The notes beneath the pieces are model-generated. The model was given only the letters and a program-made list of their open reading frames with translations. It did not search any database and was not told the DNA's origin. From Alphaproteobacteria bacterium (lineage in GTDB: Bacteria; Pseudomonadota; Alphaproteobacteria; SP197): DNA of 35,890 bases. Shown piece after piece: positions 19,104 to 27,789 of this stretch (position 1 is its first letter; every line of letters starts with the position of its first letter). The position numbers were made by a program, and so were the translations under genes. The stretch lies in contig JAJEHK010000128.1 in NCBI GenBank assembly GCA_022823765.1, positions 1 to 35,890 of the forward strand, given 5' to 3'.

Positions 19104-19250
19104 GCGGTCGGCAGGTCTTCTTCCCTGCTTCGCGGTTTGCGCGCCGCCTTCTGGAGAACGAGTCCGCAACCGCCTTTTCGAGAATGGCCTTCCGGGCCGC
19201 GTTTCCGCGTGTCACCATGATGACCTCCCCCGGCTTCCTCCGGCAGGCTG
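19104..19250 (-). pseudogene. Duplicated 5' end and leader of the class III aminotransferase gene, frameshifted
   Basis: The minus strand from the ATG at 19218 encodes MVTRGNAARKAILEKAVADS then FSR, against MATRRNTARKADLEKAVADS then FSR at the aminotransferase start (15637): 19 of 23 residues match. One base is missing after that point compared with 15566–15571; in the shifted frame the match resumes as PRSREEDL, then ends near 19104. The match also extends upstream through the leader to about 19250. As it stands the ATG opens a 43-codon frame ending at 19087, 64 bases before the enolase-superfamily gene. So this is a relic of gene duplication, or a captured promoter/leader now serving the downstream gene. 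Confidence 0.75.
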
Positions 19251-19374
19251 ACATGAACTGTCCCGCTACACTGGCACAGCTTCAATCCATCCTCACTTCG
19301 TTTCGAGGCACAGGGAGCGTGGCGCCAGTTGCGGCAGGTTGCCGGGACCGGGTGGCGCTGCATCGGAGTGCAAG

Positions 19375-20988
19375 ATGATGACCAGGAGACGGGTGTTCAC
19401 GGGTGGGCGGGTGTTCACGGCAGATCCCGAGCGGCCATGGGCAAGGGTCGTCGTCACCGATGGTGACCGGATCCTCTTCGTCGGTGACACCCTGCCAGCC
19501 GGCTTCGACGACCTGGCGGAGACCATCGACGTCGCCGGCGGACTGGTGCTCCCAGGTTTCATCGATGGTCATGTTCACGTGGCCATGACCGGCGCCGCGA
19601 TGCTGAAGGCGCAACTTCGCGGTTCCGGAAGTCTCGAGGAAATTCAGCGACGCGTCAGGGCATGGGCGGATCAGCATCCCGACGAACCCAGGGTGCTGGG
19701 CACCAACTGGGTGCATTCGGATGTTCCGGATGCGAAGCCCACCAGGCAGATGCTGGATGGCATCGTCCCGGAGCGGCCGGTCTATCTCGATGCACACGAC
19801 TTTCACTCGTCATGGGTGAACTCCGCAGCCCTTGCCGAACTTGGAATCGACAACGACACGCCGGACCCGGTTGGCGGAAAGATCGTGCGTGACCCCGATA
19901 CCGGAGAGGCGACCGGCCACTTGCTGGAAAGCGCCACTGCCATGTGGGTCTGGCCCCTGCTTGCGGATGTCGGAGACCACGCACGTGAACAGCACGTCGT
20001 CACCGCCCTCGATGCGTTCGCCCGGGCAGGCATCACTAGCGCGGTGGAGATGGCGCTGGAAGAACCGGTTCTGCGGACGATGCAGGCACTGCACGAAACC
20101 GGACGTCTCACGGCGCGAATCGTGGCACACATGATAATCTACAGGACAGGCGACCCGGAGACGGAACTTGCCCAGGTGAGCCGCGCCAAGGAACTGGCGA
20201 AGACGTACCGCGGAGACCGGCTGCGTGTGGGCGGCATCAAGATCATCGCGGACGGCACCATCGATGGCTGCACGGCCGCCCTGAGCGCACCCTACACCAA
20301 CGGGGAATTTGCCGATCCAATCTGGGATCGCCAAGCGCTGGACCCTGTTGTCAGAACCGCCGATGCCGCCGGTCTGCAGGTTGCCATCCACGCCATCGGC
20401 GACGAGGCCATACGGATTGCGGTCGACTCCCTGGAGAATGCGATGCAGGTGAACCGCACGGCAGGCAGGCGTCATCGCATCGAACACCTGGAGTACGCTC
20501 AGGAGGAAGAGATCTCCCGCATGGGCGTGCTCGGCATCACCGCCTCAATGCAACCGGTCCACCTGGATCCGGCGATGCTTGACAACTGGCTCAAGGTGCT
20601 GGGTCCCGAACGCGCCAATCAAGGCTTCGCCTGGCCGCTCTATCTCGCCGCCGGAGCCGCTCTTGCCTTCGGCACCGATACGCCCACCGCGCCACACGAA
20701 GCGCTGCCCAACATGTACCTGGCGTCGACGCGAAAGTCGCCCACCGACGACTCGCTGCCGGCGCTCAGGCCCGACTGGGCGCTGCCGCTGGAAGAGGCCA
20801 TCGTGCACGGCACACGCACGTCGGCGTGGGCAGCGTGGCTGGATCACGAGACCGGCATGCTGAGGCCGGGCCTGGCGGCCGATCTCGTCGTGCTCGACCA
20901 GGACTTCTTCGCCGGCGGACCAACGTCGCTGCTGAAGACCGGCGTGCGGCTGACGATGATGAACGGCACCGTCGTCCACTCCGGTTGA
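19375..20988 (+). CDS. YtcJ-type amidohydrolase (amidohydrolase family 3)
   Basis: A 537-residue metal-dependent hydrolase. The N-terminal beta-sandwich strand (VFTGGRVFTADPERPWARVVV) leads to GFIDGHVHV with metal ligands His66 and His68. Later motifs are VGGIKIIADGTIDGCTAAL with the Lys region, IHAIGDEAIRIAVDSLE, HRIEHLEYAQ and FGTDTPTAPHEALPNMYLA with the final Asp. The C-terminal strand returns as GLAADLVVLDQDFF. The family cleaves C–N bonds in cyclic amides and formamides; the natural substrate here is unknown. GGAG lies 6 bases before the ATG at 19375; a second ATG follows directly. It is divergent from the enolase-superfamily gene and shares with it a 350-base spacer that holds the duplicated fragment. 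Confidence 0.85.
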   Translation: MMTRRRVFTGGRVFTADPERPWARVVVTDGDRILFVGDTLPAGFDDLAETIDVAGGLVLPGFIDGHVHVAMTGAAMLKAQLRGSGSLEEIQRRVRAWADQHPDEPRVLGTNWVHSDVPDAKPTRQMLDGIVPERPVYLDAHDFHSSWVNSAALAELGIDNDTPDPVGGKIVRDPDTGEATGHLLESATAMWVWPLLADVGDHAREQHVVTALDAFARAGITSAVEMALEEPVLRTMQALHETGRLTARIVAHMIIYRTGDPETELAQVSRAKELAKTYRGDRLRVGGIKIIADGTIDGCTAALSAPYTNGEFADPIWDRQALDPVVRTADAAGLQVAIHAIGDEAIRIAVDSLENAMQVNRTAGRRHRIEHLEYAQEEEISRMGVLGITASMQPVHLDPAMLDNWLKVLGPERANQGFAWPLYLAAGAALAFGTDTPTAPHEALPNMYLASTRKSPTDDSLPALRPDWALPLEEAIVHGTRTSAWAAWLDHETGMLRPGLAADLVVLDQDFFAGGPTSLLKTGVRLTMMNGTVVHSG

Positions 20989-21173
20989 TCCAGGCCACCC
21001 CAACGCTGCGGCGCCGGGAATGAGGCGTTGACGATCCCGTTGGTCGCCGTGGTGGCATGGCATTGGGGAAGAGGTGAATCCTGTTCGCCTTCCGGGACCA
21101 ACCGCTTGTTGGGGCGTGTCTCGCCGGAGCCTTTGATGTTTGCTATGTATCGGCTGGCTCCCTGGAGGTCTCG

Positions 21174-23135
21174 ATGTCCACCATGTTCCCTCAACTCTTC
21201 TCGCCGCTTTCCATCCGGAATGTGACCTTCAGGAACCGGATCTTCTCGACCGGTCACATGACGACTCTCGTCACCGGTTACAAGCCCAACGAGGAACTGG
21301 CGGCCTATCACGAGTCCCGCGCCAGGGGCGGGGCCGGGCTGGTGATCATCGAAGTAGCGCTGGTCCACGGCTCGGCGGTCTACACCTCCCACACCATCAT
21401 GGCCAACACCGACGACTGCATCCCCGGCTACCGGAACATCGCCCAGCGTGTGCACCGCCATGACTGCCGTGTCTTCGGGCAGCTCTTTCACCCGGGCCGC
21501 GAGATATTCGAATCGATCGATGGCAGTCTGCCGGTCGCCTGGGCGCCATCGTCGGTGCCCAACGAGCGCTTCCACATCATGCCCCGCGCCATGCCGCGCG
21601 CCATGATCCACGATGTGATCGACGGCTATGGAGATGCCGCCGTCAGACTCCGTGAAGGCGGCCTCGACGGGGTCGAGATCGTCGCCAGTCACGGATATCT
21701 CCCGGCACAGTTTCTCAATCCCCGGGTCAACGTGCGCGAGGACGAGTACGGCGGAACCCTGGAAAACCGCGTGCGATTCCTGCGTGAGATTGTCGACAAC
21801 ATTCGCGCCAAGGTGGGCAGCGACTATGTGGTCGGCCTCAGGATCACCGGCGACGAGCGTTCCCACGACGGCCCCGACGTAGAGACGGTAACCGCGGCCA
21901 TCAGCATGCTCGACGCCGGCGGCGGTCTCGACTACTTCAATGTCATCGCCGGCTCGTCGTCGTCACTCGGCGGATCCATCCACATCGTTCCGCCGATGTT
22001 CATCGAAAATGCCTACGTGGCGCCCTACGCCGCCACCATCCGCCAGAAGGTGTCGGTGCCCGTGTTTGTTGCCGGCAGGATCAACCAGCCACACCAGGCC
22101 GAGGAGATCGTCGCCAGCGGCCAAGCCGACATGGTGGGCATGACGCGGGCACAGATCTGCGATCCGCAACTGGCCAACAAGGCCCGGGAGGGACGCGTTG
22201 ACGACATCCGCGCCTGCATTGCCTGCAACCAGGCCTGCATCGGCCACATGCACATGGGAGTCGGCATCTCGTGCATCCAGCACCCCGAATCAGGCCGCGA
22301 ACTCGTCTATGGCAAGCGCAAGCCGGCAGCCGGCACGAAGAGGGTCCTGGTGGCGGGAGGCGGACCCGGCGGCATGAAGGCGGCAGCGGTGGCCGCGGAG
22401 CGCGGTCATCGGGTGACACTCTTTGAAGCGACGGACCGCCTGGGCGGACAGACGCTGCTGGCGCAGTCGCTCCCAGGCCGGGCTGAATTCGGTGGCATCG
22501 TCACCAATCTCTCACGGGAAATGGAACTGGCCGGCGTCGAGGTCATCAGGAACCGCAAGGTGACGCGCGAACTGGTCGACAGGGAGGCTCCCGATGCGGT
22601 CATCGTCGCCACGGGAGCGGTGCCGGCGCCGGTCGACATCGAGGGAGGCGACGACGCCCATGTCGTCGAGGCCTGGTCCGTGGTCAAGGGCGAGGCGAAC
22701 GTCGGTGGCAACGTGGTGATTGCCGACTGGCGATGCGACTGGATCGGCCTCGGTCTGGCCGAGCACCTAGCGCGCAATGGCTGCAACGTCACCCTGGCGG
22801 TTGACGGATACATGCCCGGCCAGACGATCCAGATGTATGTCCGCGATCACTGGGCCGGCATTCTCCAGAAACTGGGGGTGAAGGTCATTCCCTACGCCCG
22901 CCTCTTCGGCGCCGATTCCGACAGCGTCTACCTGCAGCACGCCACGAGTGGCGAAGCGATGATCGTCGAGGATGTCGACACGCTCGTCACGGCTCTCGGC
23001 CATCATTCCGTGACCGACCTTGCCGACGACCTGGAGGACTGGACGGGGGAGCTCCACCTTGTCGGGGACTGCCTTGCACCCAGAACCGCCGAGGAGGCTG
23101 TTCTCGAGGGGCTCAAGATAGCTGCGGAGATCTAG
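21174..23135 (+). CDS. FMN/4Fe-4S/FAD NADH:flavin oxidoreductase, N-methylproline (or trimethylamine) demethylase-like
   Basis: A 653-residue Old-Yellow-Enzyme type flavoprotein with two parts. The N-terminal TIM barrel (to about 340) has FSPLSIRNVTFRNRI, FGQLFHPGREI, ASHGYLPAQFLNPRVN (active-site His region) and YGGTLENRVRFLREIV. Cysteines 348, 351, 355 and 367 (CX2CX3CX11C) bind the 4Fe-4S cluster. The C-terminal part has a dinucleotide fold RVLVAGGGPGGMKAA and LFEATDRLGGQTLLAQ, and a late FAD segment LHLVGDCLAPRTAEEA. This layout is that of trimethylamine/dimethylamine dehydrogenase, 2,4-dienoyl-CoA reductase and the StcD-type N-methylproline demethylase; I favour the last but cannot prove it. 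GGAGG lies 6 bases before the ATG. The DUF924 gene follows after 3 bases. Confidence 0.82.
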   Translation: MSTMFPQLFSPLSIRNVTFRNRIFSTGHMTTLVTGYKPNEELAAYHESRARGGAGLVIIEVALVHGSAVYTSHTIMANTDDCIPGYRNIAQRVHRHDCRVFGQLFHPGREIFESIDGSLPVAWAPSSVPNERFHIMPRAMPRAMIHDVIDGYGDAAVRLREGGLDGVEIVASHGYLPAQFLNPRVNVREDEYGGTLENRVRFLREIVDNIRAKVGSDYVVGLRITGDERSHDGPDVETVTAAISMLDAGGGLDYFNVIAGSSSSLGGSIHIVPPMFIENAYVAPYAATIRQKVSVPVFVAGRINQPHQAEEIVASGQADMVGMTRAQICDPQLANKAREGRVDDIRACIACNQACIGHMHMGVGISCIQHPESGRELVYGKRKPAAGTKRVLVAGGGPGGMKAAAVAAERGHRVTLFEATDRLGGQTLLAQSLPGRAEFGGIVTNLSREMELAGVEVIRNRKVTRELVDREAPDAVIVATGAVPAPVDIEGGDDAHVVEAWSVVKGEANVGGNVVIADWRCDWIGLGLAEHLARNGCNVTLAVDGYMPGQTIQMYVRDHWAGILQKLGVKVIPYARLFGADSDSVYLQHATSGEAMIVEDVDTLVTALGHHSVTDLADDLEDWTGELHLVGDCLAPRTAEEAVLEGLKIAAEI

Positions 23136-23138
23136 CCG

Positions 23139-23735
23139 ATGTCGCTTCCCGAAGATGCCGCCAAGGTTCTCGATTTCTGGTTCAATCAGTTGACGCCGGA
23201 AGAGTGGTTCCAGCCCGGCGATGATCTCGACGAGAACATTGCCCGGAAGTTCGGCGGATTGCACGCCCGCCTGGGGCGTGAGGGCGTCCCCTCATCATGG
23301 CGCGCCACGCCGCGCGGACGACTCGCCGCCATCATCGTGCTCGACCAGTTCCCGCGGAACATCTACCGGGGCAAGGCCGCCGCCTTTTCGACGGATGACG
23401 CGGCTCTGGCACTGGCGAGGGAAACTGTCGACGGCGGATTTGCCGACGGGCTTGAAGCCGTCGAACGCAAGTTTGTCTATCTTCCCTTCGAACACTCGGA
23501 GGATCCCGAAGTCCAGGAGCGGAGTGTCCGGCTCTTCGCCACCCTGGATGACGCTCGCTCCCTTCATTTTGCGGAAGCCCACCGGGATGTCATCAGCCGG
23601 TTCGGCCGATTCCCTCACCGCAACAGGATGCTGGGGCGGGTCTCGACGGCCGACGAGGAAGCCTATTTGGCCGAACCCGGTGCCGGATTCGGCTGGCTTC
23701 CGCCCGATGATCCAGGCGACGGGGACAGTTCCTGA
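23139..23735 (+). CDS. DUF924 family protein
   Basis: A 198-residue protein of the DUF924 (YP-like TPR) family: VLDFWFNQLTPEEWF at the start, then LAAIIVLDQFPRNIYRGKA, AVERKFVYLPFEHSED and FPHRNRMLGRVSTADEEAYL near the end. These are the conserved blocks of the family, which is all-helical and without a known reaction. It sits in a tight run: 3 bases after the flavoprotein and with its TGA overlapping the ATG of the CysQ-like gene, so it is probably co-expressed. It has no signal peptide. Confidence 0.9.
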   Translation: MSLPEDAAKVLDFWFNQLTPEEWFQPGDDLDENIARKFGGLHARLGREGVPSSWRATPRGRLAAIIVLDQFPRNIYRGKAAAFSTDDAALALARETVDGGFADGLEAVERKFVYLPFEHSEDPEVQERSVRLFATLDDARSLHFAEAHRDVISRFGRFPHRNRMLGRVSTADEEAYLAEPGAGFGWLPPDDPGDGDSS

Positions 23736-24496
23736 TGACGGCCAGCCTTCTTGACGAACTGGTGGCCGTCGCGGGGAGGGCGGGCTCCGTCATCATGGAC
23801 CACCATGGCCGTGCCTCTGCACGGCTGAAGGCGGACAGATCCCCGGTCACGGACGCTGACGAGGCTGCCGAGGCCCTCATCGTCGCGGCACTCGAACGGC
23901 TTACGCCGGATATCCCGGTGATCGCCGAGGAGATGATGGCCGGCAAGTCCCCGGTCACGGAAGCGGGAACCCGGTTCTGGCTCGTCGATCCTCTGGACGG
24001 AACGCGGGAGTTCCTCGGCGGCAACGGCGAATTCACCGTCAACATCGCGCTCGTCGAGGAACGCCGGGTGACGCTGGCCGTTGTCGGCGCTCCCGCAAGG
24101 GACCTCATCTATGCCAGTGACGGTACGCGTTCCTGGTGTCGTAAAGCAGGCGGCGAGACGGTCGCCATCCGCACCAGACAGCCACCGCGAAACGGCATGA
24201 CGGCGGCCATGAGTCGCTCTCACCGGGACGGGGCCTCCGAGGCCTTTCTGGAATCCCTACCCGTTACCGACGAGATCACCGGCGGCAGTTCGCTCAAGTT
24301 CTGACTCCTGGCCGAAGGCAGGGCCGACGTCTACCCGCGCTTCGGCCGCACCATGGAATTGGATACCGCGGCCGGACACGGCATCCTCGAGGCCGCCGGA
24401 GGTGCGGTAACGGAGCCGGACGGCAGCGCGTTCCTCTATGGCAAGCCGGGATTCGTCAACCCGCCCTTCGTGGCCTGGGGCAGTGCGCCTCCATGA
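23735..24496 (+). pseudogene. cysQ: CysQ-like 3'(2'),5'-bisphosphate nucleotidase with in-frame UGA
   Basis: An inositol-monophosphatase-fold protein of about 253 codons, interrupted by TGA at 24302–24304 (codon 190). The first part has SPVTDADEAAEALI, VIAEEM and the metal site FWLVDPLDGTREFL. After the stop the same frame goes on with LLAEGRADVYPRFGRTMELD, then the second metal motif (DTAAGHGILEAAGG) and a normal end GSAFLYGKPGFVNPPF. Family members read SSLKFC(L/V)xAEG here, so the UGA stands exactly where a Cys codon (UGC/UGU) is usual. The usual Trp in TMEWDTAAG is Leu (TTG). CysQ removes phosphate from 3'-phosphoadenosine 5'-phosphate in sulfate assimilation. If UGA terminates, the product of 189 residues lacks the second metal motif. 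Start and end overlap the neighbours as ATGA. Confidence 0.85.
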
Positions 24497-25923
24497 ATCC
24501 CGCCGTCCTGGACCGACTCAAGGCGATTACCGGGCCGGCGGGCTGGCTCACCGGAGCGCATGACATCGCGCCCTATGTACGGGACTGGCGCAGGAAGTGG
24601 TCGGGCGCCGCGCCGATCGTCCTGCGCCCGGCCACCGTGGAGGAAGTCTCGGCAATCGTCAGGACCTGCGCCGAGGCCGGGATCGGAATCGTGCCGCAAG
24701 CCGGCAACACGGGCCTGGTCGGAGGCGGCATTCCCGATGACAGCGGCCATGAGGTCATTCTCAGCGTCAACCGCATGACGAGGGTGCGCGCCATCGATCC
24801 GCAGAACAACACCATCACGGTCGACGCGGGCTGCATTCTCCAGGATGTCCAGGAAGCGGCGCGCGATGCTGGCCGACTCTACCCGCTCAGCCTTGCCGCC
24901 GAGGGAAGCTGCCGCGTCGGCGGCACCCTGTCGACCAACGCCGGAGGCACCAATGTCCTGCGCTACGGCAATGCCAGGGACCACGTCCTCGGCCTGGAAG
25001 TGGTGCTCGCCGACGGCCGGGTCTGGAACGGCCTCAGGGGACTGCGCAAGGACAACACGGGGTATGACCTCAAGCAGCTCTTCCTCGGCACCGAGGGAAC
25101 CCTCGGCATCATTACCGCGGCAGTCCTGAAGCTCTGGCCGCTGCCACGCGACGAGGTCACCGCATGGCTCGGCCTGGCCGGTCCCCGCGAGGCCCTGGCC
25201 ATGCTCCAGCGCCTTCAGGACCGCACCGGCGGCCAGGTGACGGGTTTCGAATACATGTCGGCAGGCGCCCTCGAGATGCTCTTCTCGCAACTTCCCGCGA
25301 ACCGGTCACCGTTCTCGAGGGAGTATCCTGCCTGTGTGCTGATGGAAGCCGCTTCGGGCTCGCCGGATGGCGACCTGAGACGGGCGGTCGAGGACGAACT
25401 GGCCGGGGGACTCGACGAGGGGCTGCTGGCCGATGCCGTCATCGCGGAATCGACGGCACAGGCCCGGGCATTCTGGCAGATCCGCGAGGACATGCCGCAG
25501 GCCCAGACGATGATGAGCGGCAGCATCAGTCACGATGTCGCCATTCCCGCAGGCTCCATCGCCGACTACCTCGATGAGGTCGGCGAAGAGATCGCAGCCA
25601 GGGTGCCCGAGGCCCGGATCATCCCCTACGGGCACCTCGGCGACGGCAACATGCACGTCAACCTCTTTGCGGCGAACCCCGAAGATGGCGCCGCGCTCCT
25701 CGCCCGGGCCGCTGACGTCAATGACATCGTCGAATCACGCGCCGTCGCCTTCGGTGGCTCGTTCAGCGCCGAACACGGCATCGGCCGCCTGCGCATGCGT
25801 CAGCTGGACGCCTACAAGGACGCCACTGAACTCGCTCTCATGGCGACGCTCAAACGGGCCCTCGACCCCGCCAACACACTCAATCCCGGAAAGGTGATCG
25901 CGCGGGATCGTCTTTCCCGATGA
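24493..25923 (+). CDS. FAD-binding oxidoreductase of the GlcD/D-2-hydroxyglutarate dehydrogenase type
   Basis: A 476-residue flavoenzyme. The FAD-binding domain (about 35–220) has VPQAGNTGLVGGGIPDD for the pyrophosphate, TVDAGCILQDVQEAA, LSTNAGGTNVLRYGNARDHV and LFLGTEGTLGIITAAVLKL. The C-terminal cap carries the metal/substrate sites PYGHLGDGNMHVNLF and the FSAEHGIGRLR block. Members oxidise D-2-hydroxyacids (2-hydroxyglutarate, lactate, glycolate) and pass electrons to a flavoprotein or quinone. A single-chain protein without GlcE/GlcF neighbours suggests D-2-hydroxyglutarate or D-lactate dehydrogenase rather than glycolate oxidase. The ATG overlaps the end of the CysQ-like frame, closing the 21174–25923 run. 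Confidence 0.87.
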   Translation: MNPAVLDRLKAITGPAGWLTGAHDIAPYVRDWRRKWSGAAPIVLRPATVEEVSAIVRTCAEAGIGIVPQAGNTGLVGGGIPDDSGHEVILSVNRMTRVRAIDPQNNTITVDAGCILQDVQEAARDAGRLYPLSLAAEGSCRVGGTLSTNAGGTNVLRYGNARDHVLGLEVVLADGRVWNGLRGLRKDNTGYDLKQLFLGTEGTLGIITAAVLKLWPLPRDEVTAWLGLAGPREALAMLQRLQDRTGGQVTGFEYMSAGALEMLFSQLPANRSPFSREYPACVLMEAASGSPDGDLRRAVEDELAGGLDEGLLADAVIAESTAQARAFWQIREDMPQAQTMMSGSISHDVAIPAGSIADYLDEVGEEIAARVPEARIIPYGHLGDGNMHVNLFAANPEDGAALLARAADVNDIVESRAVAFGGSFSAEHGIGRLRMRQLDAYKDATELALMATLKRALDPANTLNPGKVIARDRLSR

Positions 25924-26004
25924 CCCCGTCGCCAGGGGGTGACTTCGCTGTCCGGGCCAGGAGTGCCTCCGAGGCGGAATGCCCGGCAGAGGTGCCTGTC
26001 GTGA

Positions 26005-26868
26005 TCAGCCCTTGCCGCGCCACGGGATGAGCCACTGCTCGAGGCGGCGCATGATGAGTTCGATGATGTAGCCGATGATGCCGATCAGGATGATGCCGAT
26101 CACCACGGTGTCGGTCTGCAAGAAGTTCTTGGCAATCATGATCATCGAGCCCAGCCCCTTGTCGGCAGCCACCAGTTCGGCGGCAACGACCGTGCCCCAG
26201 CACACACCCATGGATGTTCTAAGCCCGGTAAAGATCTCCGGCAGGGCGTTGGGCAGGATCACATGGCGCAGGATCTGCAGCTTCGAGGCGCCCAGTGAAT
26301 AGGCCGCATGGACCTTCGTGATGCGCACGCTCGACACGCCTGAGCGCGCGGCGATGGTCATGATGAAGAGCGAGGCGAGGAACAGCAGGAAGATCTTTGC
26401 GAACTCGTCGATGCCGAACCACAGGATGATGAGCGGGATCAGCGCCAGGGGCGGAATCGGCCGCATGAATTCGACCACGGGGTCGAAGAGACCCCTGCCG
26501 ATGGAGGAAAGCCCCATGGCAAACCCGAGTGGAATGCCAACCAGTGCCCCGTAGAACACGCCCGACAGCACCCGGTAGACGCTTATCCCCACATGGTCGT
26601 GAAGCGCTGTATTGCGAAATCCCTCGCCGAGGATCTTGACGAGGCGCTCCCAGGTCCCGGAAATCGACGGCCAGTAGAAGGGCTCGATGAGCTCGAAGGC
26701 GGACGCAACCACCCACGCCACGATGAGAACCGCCAGGGTCAGCAGCGAATAGAACCGTCCCGAATTGACGGCTGCGGCATCGCCGAACTTGACGGTCTTC
26801 TGGCGGGTGAACGAATTGTCCGACAGGCCTAGCCAGATCGCCAGGCCGGAAGGCTTTTGCCGTGACAT
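26005..26868 (-). CDS. tauC: ABC transporter permease, taurine/nitrate (TauT/NitT) family
   Basis: A 287-residue membrane protein with about six helices (for example SLLTLAVLIVAWVVASAFEL and the last, VVIGIILIGIIGYIIELI). The BPD_transp EAA loop is visible as YSLGASKLQILRHVILPNALPEIFTGLR, split here into its two parts, which contacts the ATPase. It imports a small sulfonate-like or amine-like solute with the two genes upstream. GGGGAGGGGATCC lies directly before the ATG at 26868. The substrate is not provable from the permease. The symbol is by analogy to TauABC. Confidence 0.8.
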   Translation of the reverse strand: MSRQKPSGLAIWLGLSDNSFTRQKTVKFGDAAAVNSGRFYSLLTLAVLIVAWVVASAFELIEPFYWPSISGTWERLVKILGEGFRNTALHDHVGISVYRVLSGVFYGALVGIPLGFAMGLSSIGRGLFDPVVEFMRPIPPLALIPLIILWFGIDEFAKIFLLFLASLFIMTIAARSGVSSVRITKVHAAYSLGASKLQILRHVILPNALPEIFTGLRTSMGVCWGTVVAAELVAADKGLGSMIMIAKNFLQTDTVVIGIILIGIIGYIIELIMRRLEQWLIPWRGKG

Positions 26869-26892
26869 GGATCCCCTCCCCCTCTGGCGGTC

Positions 26893-27696
26893 CTATCCGT
26901 TGTCGCCCATGATCTCTTCCTCCATGTCCCAGATCATGGAGAGGATCTCCTCGCGGGCCGCCACGAACTCGCTGCCGGCCTTGACGTCCCGAGCCGGCTT
27001 CTCGAGAGCCTCATCGGCAAACGGCAGGCGAAACTCCTTTTCGATACGCCCAGGCCGGGGCGCCATGACGATCAGGCGCTCGCCGAGAAAGAGGGCTTCT
27101 TCCACCGAGTGGGTGATGAGAAGGATGGTCTTTCCGGTGTCCTTCCACAGCCTGAGCACCAGACCCTGCATCTTTTCGCGGGTCAGGGCATCAAGTGCGC
27201 CCAGCGGTTCGTCCATGAGAATGACGTCGGGATCGTTGGCGAGGCAGCGAGCCAGGGCCACACGCTGCTGCATGCCACCCGAGAGCTGATAGACCGGCTT
27301 GTCGGCAAAGTCCACCAGACCGACGATACCCAGAAGGCGCTGCACGGTGTCTGCCGTTTCCGCCCGGTCCTTGCCGCACATTCTCGGCCCGAAGGAGATG
27401 TTCTGGGTCACGGAAAGCCATTCGAACAGCGCTCCCTGCTGGAACACCATGCCACGCTCGGCGCCCGGACCCTTCACCGGCTTGCCGGCAACGCGAACCT
27501 CACCTCTGGTGGGGGAAAGGAAACCCGCGATGATGTTGAGGAGCGTGGTCTTGCCACATCCCGACGGTCCGAGAACGCTCATGATCTCGCCCTTGCCGAT
27601 GTCCAGCGACACGTCGTTGAGCGCGTCAACCTCGGAATCGGGCAGGGTGTAAACCATGGAAATCCGATCGATCGCAATCTCAGCTGTCTCTGCCAT
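26893..27696 (-). CDS. tauB: ABC transporter ATP-binding protein, TauB/SsuB-like
   Basis: A 267-residue ATPase with Walker A GPSGCGKTT, Q-loop in VFQQGALFEWLSV, signature LSGGMQQR, Walker B VILMDEPLGALD and the switch His in ITHSVEEALFL. The start is the ATG at 27696, since GAGGAGGAGATCC lies just before it and the residues encoded farther upstream are not family-like. It energises the permease encoded 24 bases downstream. Length and the ALTREKMQ segment after Walker B are usual for the nitrate/sulfonate/taurine group. Confidence 0.87.
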   Translation of the reverse strand: MAETAEIAIDRISMVYTLPDSEVDALNDVSLDIGKGEIMSVLGPSGCGKTTLLNIIAGFLSPTRGEVRVAGKPVKGPGAERGMVFQQGALFEWLSVTQNISFGPRMCGKDRAETADTVQRLLGIVGLVDFADKPVYQLSGGMQQRVALARCLANDPDVILMDEPLGALDALTREKMQGLVLRLWKDTGKTILLITHSVEEALFLGERLIVMAPRPGRIEKEFRLPFADEALEKPARDVKAGSEFVAAREEILSMIWDMEEEIMGDNG

Positions 27697-27789
27697 CCGG
27701 ATCTCCTCCTCAGGTCCGCCACGAACGGGCGAACCGCCCGCAACGGGTCGGGAACCGGGCAACGCCATGCTGCCCGGTTCCCGGATTAC

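Noticed and set aside
21098-21112. Inverted repeat CCAAC-CGCTT-GTTGG upstream of the flavoprotein gene
   Set aside because: Short 5-bp arms; it could be an operator, but a repeat of this size is expected by chance and nothing else marks it.
24302-24360. SECIS element after the UGA of the CysQ-like gene
   Set aside because: Small stems can be drawn (GGCC/GGCC and GCCGA/TCGGC) but neither has the size, spacing and bulged or GU loop features that would make it convincing by eye, and the Cys is not a known catalytic residue. Kept only as a question in the findings.
25923-25940. Stem ACCCC/GGGGT between the convergent FAD oxidase and permease genes
   Set aside because: Only 5 bp with an 8-base loop and no T-tract on either side; too weak to call a terminator.
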